The notes below the pieces were generated by a model. That model worked only from the letters and a program-made list of their open reading frames with translations. It ran no database searches and was not told the origin of the DNA. From positions 12,280,623 through 12,344,622 of the forward strand of contig JADWOT020000001.1 of assembly GCA_036345935.2 (NCBI GenBank): a stretch of DNA of 64,000 nucleotides, written 5' to 3'. The translations under genes and the position numbers were made by a program. Below are positions 63,091-64,000 of this stretch, piece by piece (position 1 is the stretch's first letter; each line of letters opens with the position of its first letter). The stretch comes from Taenia hydatigena. Lineage: Eukaryota > Platyhelminthes > Cestoda > Cyclophyllidea > Taeniidae.

Positions 63091-63840
63091 TGGTTCGTAT
63101 TGCCAATGCTGTCCCAAACTTTATGAAGGTAGCCTTCGCATCCACTAAGGCACCGAATCCAACGTAGATGCTTCGCTACTAAAAGGAGATGCAGACGACT
63201 ACAGTAGCATTCTTATTTTGAAGCTGCAACTATTCCATGAACAATTAAAAGAGCTTCGCAAGACGATAATTAGGTATACGAAAATGTTTTCATGACGGGA
63301 CGCTATGCTAGAACAAACAAGTACAGTCAAGCAAACATAGGTGTCAGTGAAACTGGACCATTCGACAACCACCCAGATGCATATCGTCTCCGCTGTTAGC
63401 AGAAGTAACCAAGCTAGTCGAGGAGATAATTCAAGCTGAGGTTGTAAAACCGTCAAAGCTGCCATACGCCCCTCAGATGGCGCTGATAAAGAACAGTGTT
63501 GAGAATTTACTACTGTGCGCCATGTATAGTAAGTTAAACGTCGTAAATAAGACGAACTGATTTCCACTGACCCACATAAATGGCTCGTTAGACTCTCTAT
63601 GAGGTCAAAGTAATTCTCTACCCTAGGCTTAGGAATAGAATAGTGGCAAGTAAAAATGACACCAGCAAAGGGAGAGAAGCTGGTAATTGCATTGGAAAAC
63701 ATACTTTATGTATTCTAGGCCTTGCTAATTCAGTTCCGCGACGCTGCAAGGCTAATTGCATCTCAAAGACATGCACAGCATCTGTTCATTTACAAGTTAT
63801 TGACTGCAGACAATAACGAAATCGTATTCTGATCGAACTA
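63090..63840 (+). mobile_element. Ty3/gypsy-type retrotransposon pol relic (reverse transcriptase)
   Basis: The plus strand keeps the gypsy-type reverse transcriptase entry: ELRKTIIRYTKMFS, then VEEIIQAEVVKPSKLPYAP, MYSKLNVVNKTN, FPLTHINGSLDSL, a frame change, then WQVKMTPAKGEKLVIALEN and FRDAARLIA. These match the order xxVEEMLxxGVIxPSxSPWAS, DYRKLNxVTxxDxYPLP and GYWQVxM in Ty3 elements. Stops interrupt the frame and the catalytic YxDD region is not seen in the window. No long terminal repeats were found. It is an old, inactive fragment. Confidence 0.7.
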
Positions 63841-64000
63841 CTGATTCTTCATTAAGTAGGCGCAATCAGAAGACTGAAATATAAGCCTAGGAATCCTCAA
63901 CTTCCCTAAAGGGCTTCAGCCTATAAATCAGCTGGTGGTTCACCATTCCAGATAGTCACAAGTCGTGGAATGAGAGTTGCTTCTGATGTCTTCCCACCGA

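Noticed and set aside
63199..63702. 167-codon minus-strand frame
   Set aside because: It is the opposite strand of the retroelement reverse transcriptase; the plus strand carries the recognisable motifs.

Overview
The window is eukaryotic DNA with low gene density. It shows intron-split coding exons with GT/AG borders, a TATA box, AATAAA signals, decayed gene copies, divergent duplications and a Ty3/gypsy-type retroelement relic. No bacterial operon, rRNA, tRNA or CRISPR feature was recognised. Moderate AT-richness, long introns, and an FN3 surface-protein gene built from a short signal exon, symmetric FN3 exons and a separate membrane exon would fit a parasitic flatworm, perhaps a tapeworm. 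That assignment is inference, not proof.

Region by region: 1-6 kb holds nothing I can support. A 260-codon minus-strand frame (6062-6844) looks like the C-terminal half of an FBXO4-like atypical small-GTPase fold. 6.9-17.2 kb is mostly empty apart from one weak E2F-like exon candidate (minus, about 15.3-15.6 kb). 17.2-41.4 kb is a mosaic of old, diverged duplicated blocks, several present two or three times. Inside it sits an intact single-exon F-box gene with an FBXO4-like tail (24102-25091), a complete but stop-ridden tandem copy just upstream (22768-23630), and a C-terminal remnant at 30.8-31.2 kb.

41.4-44.8 kb is empty of supported genes. 44.8-62.3 kb is the best-supported locus: a plus-strand receptor gene. 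Its exons are a TATA box and signal-peptide exon (52024-52099, ends phase 1), two 363-bp FN3 exons (phase 1-1), a transmembrane exon (phase 1-2), two possible phase 2-2 cassette exons, and an exon resembling the juxtamembrane segment of receptor tyrosine phosphatases (62035 onward). Splice phases agree throughout. At least four decayed FN3 exon copies, with their flanking intron DNA, lie upstream of the signal exon and inside the last large intron. If the phosphatase reading is right, the catalytic exons should lie beyond 64 kb.

63.1-63.85 kb carries a stop-interrupted Ty3/gypsy reverse transcriptase. Two gene families therefore grow here by local duplication and decay: an F-box/atypical-GTPase family and an FN3 receptor.
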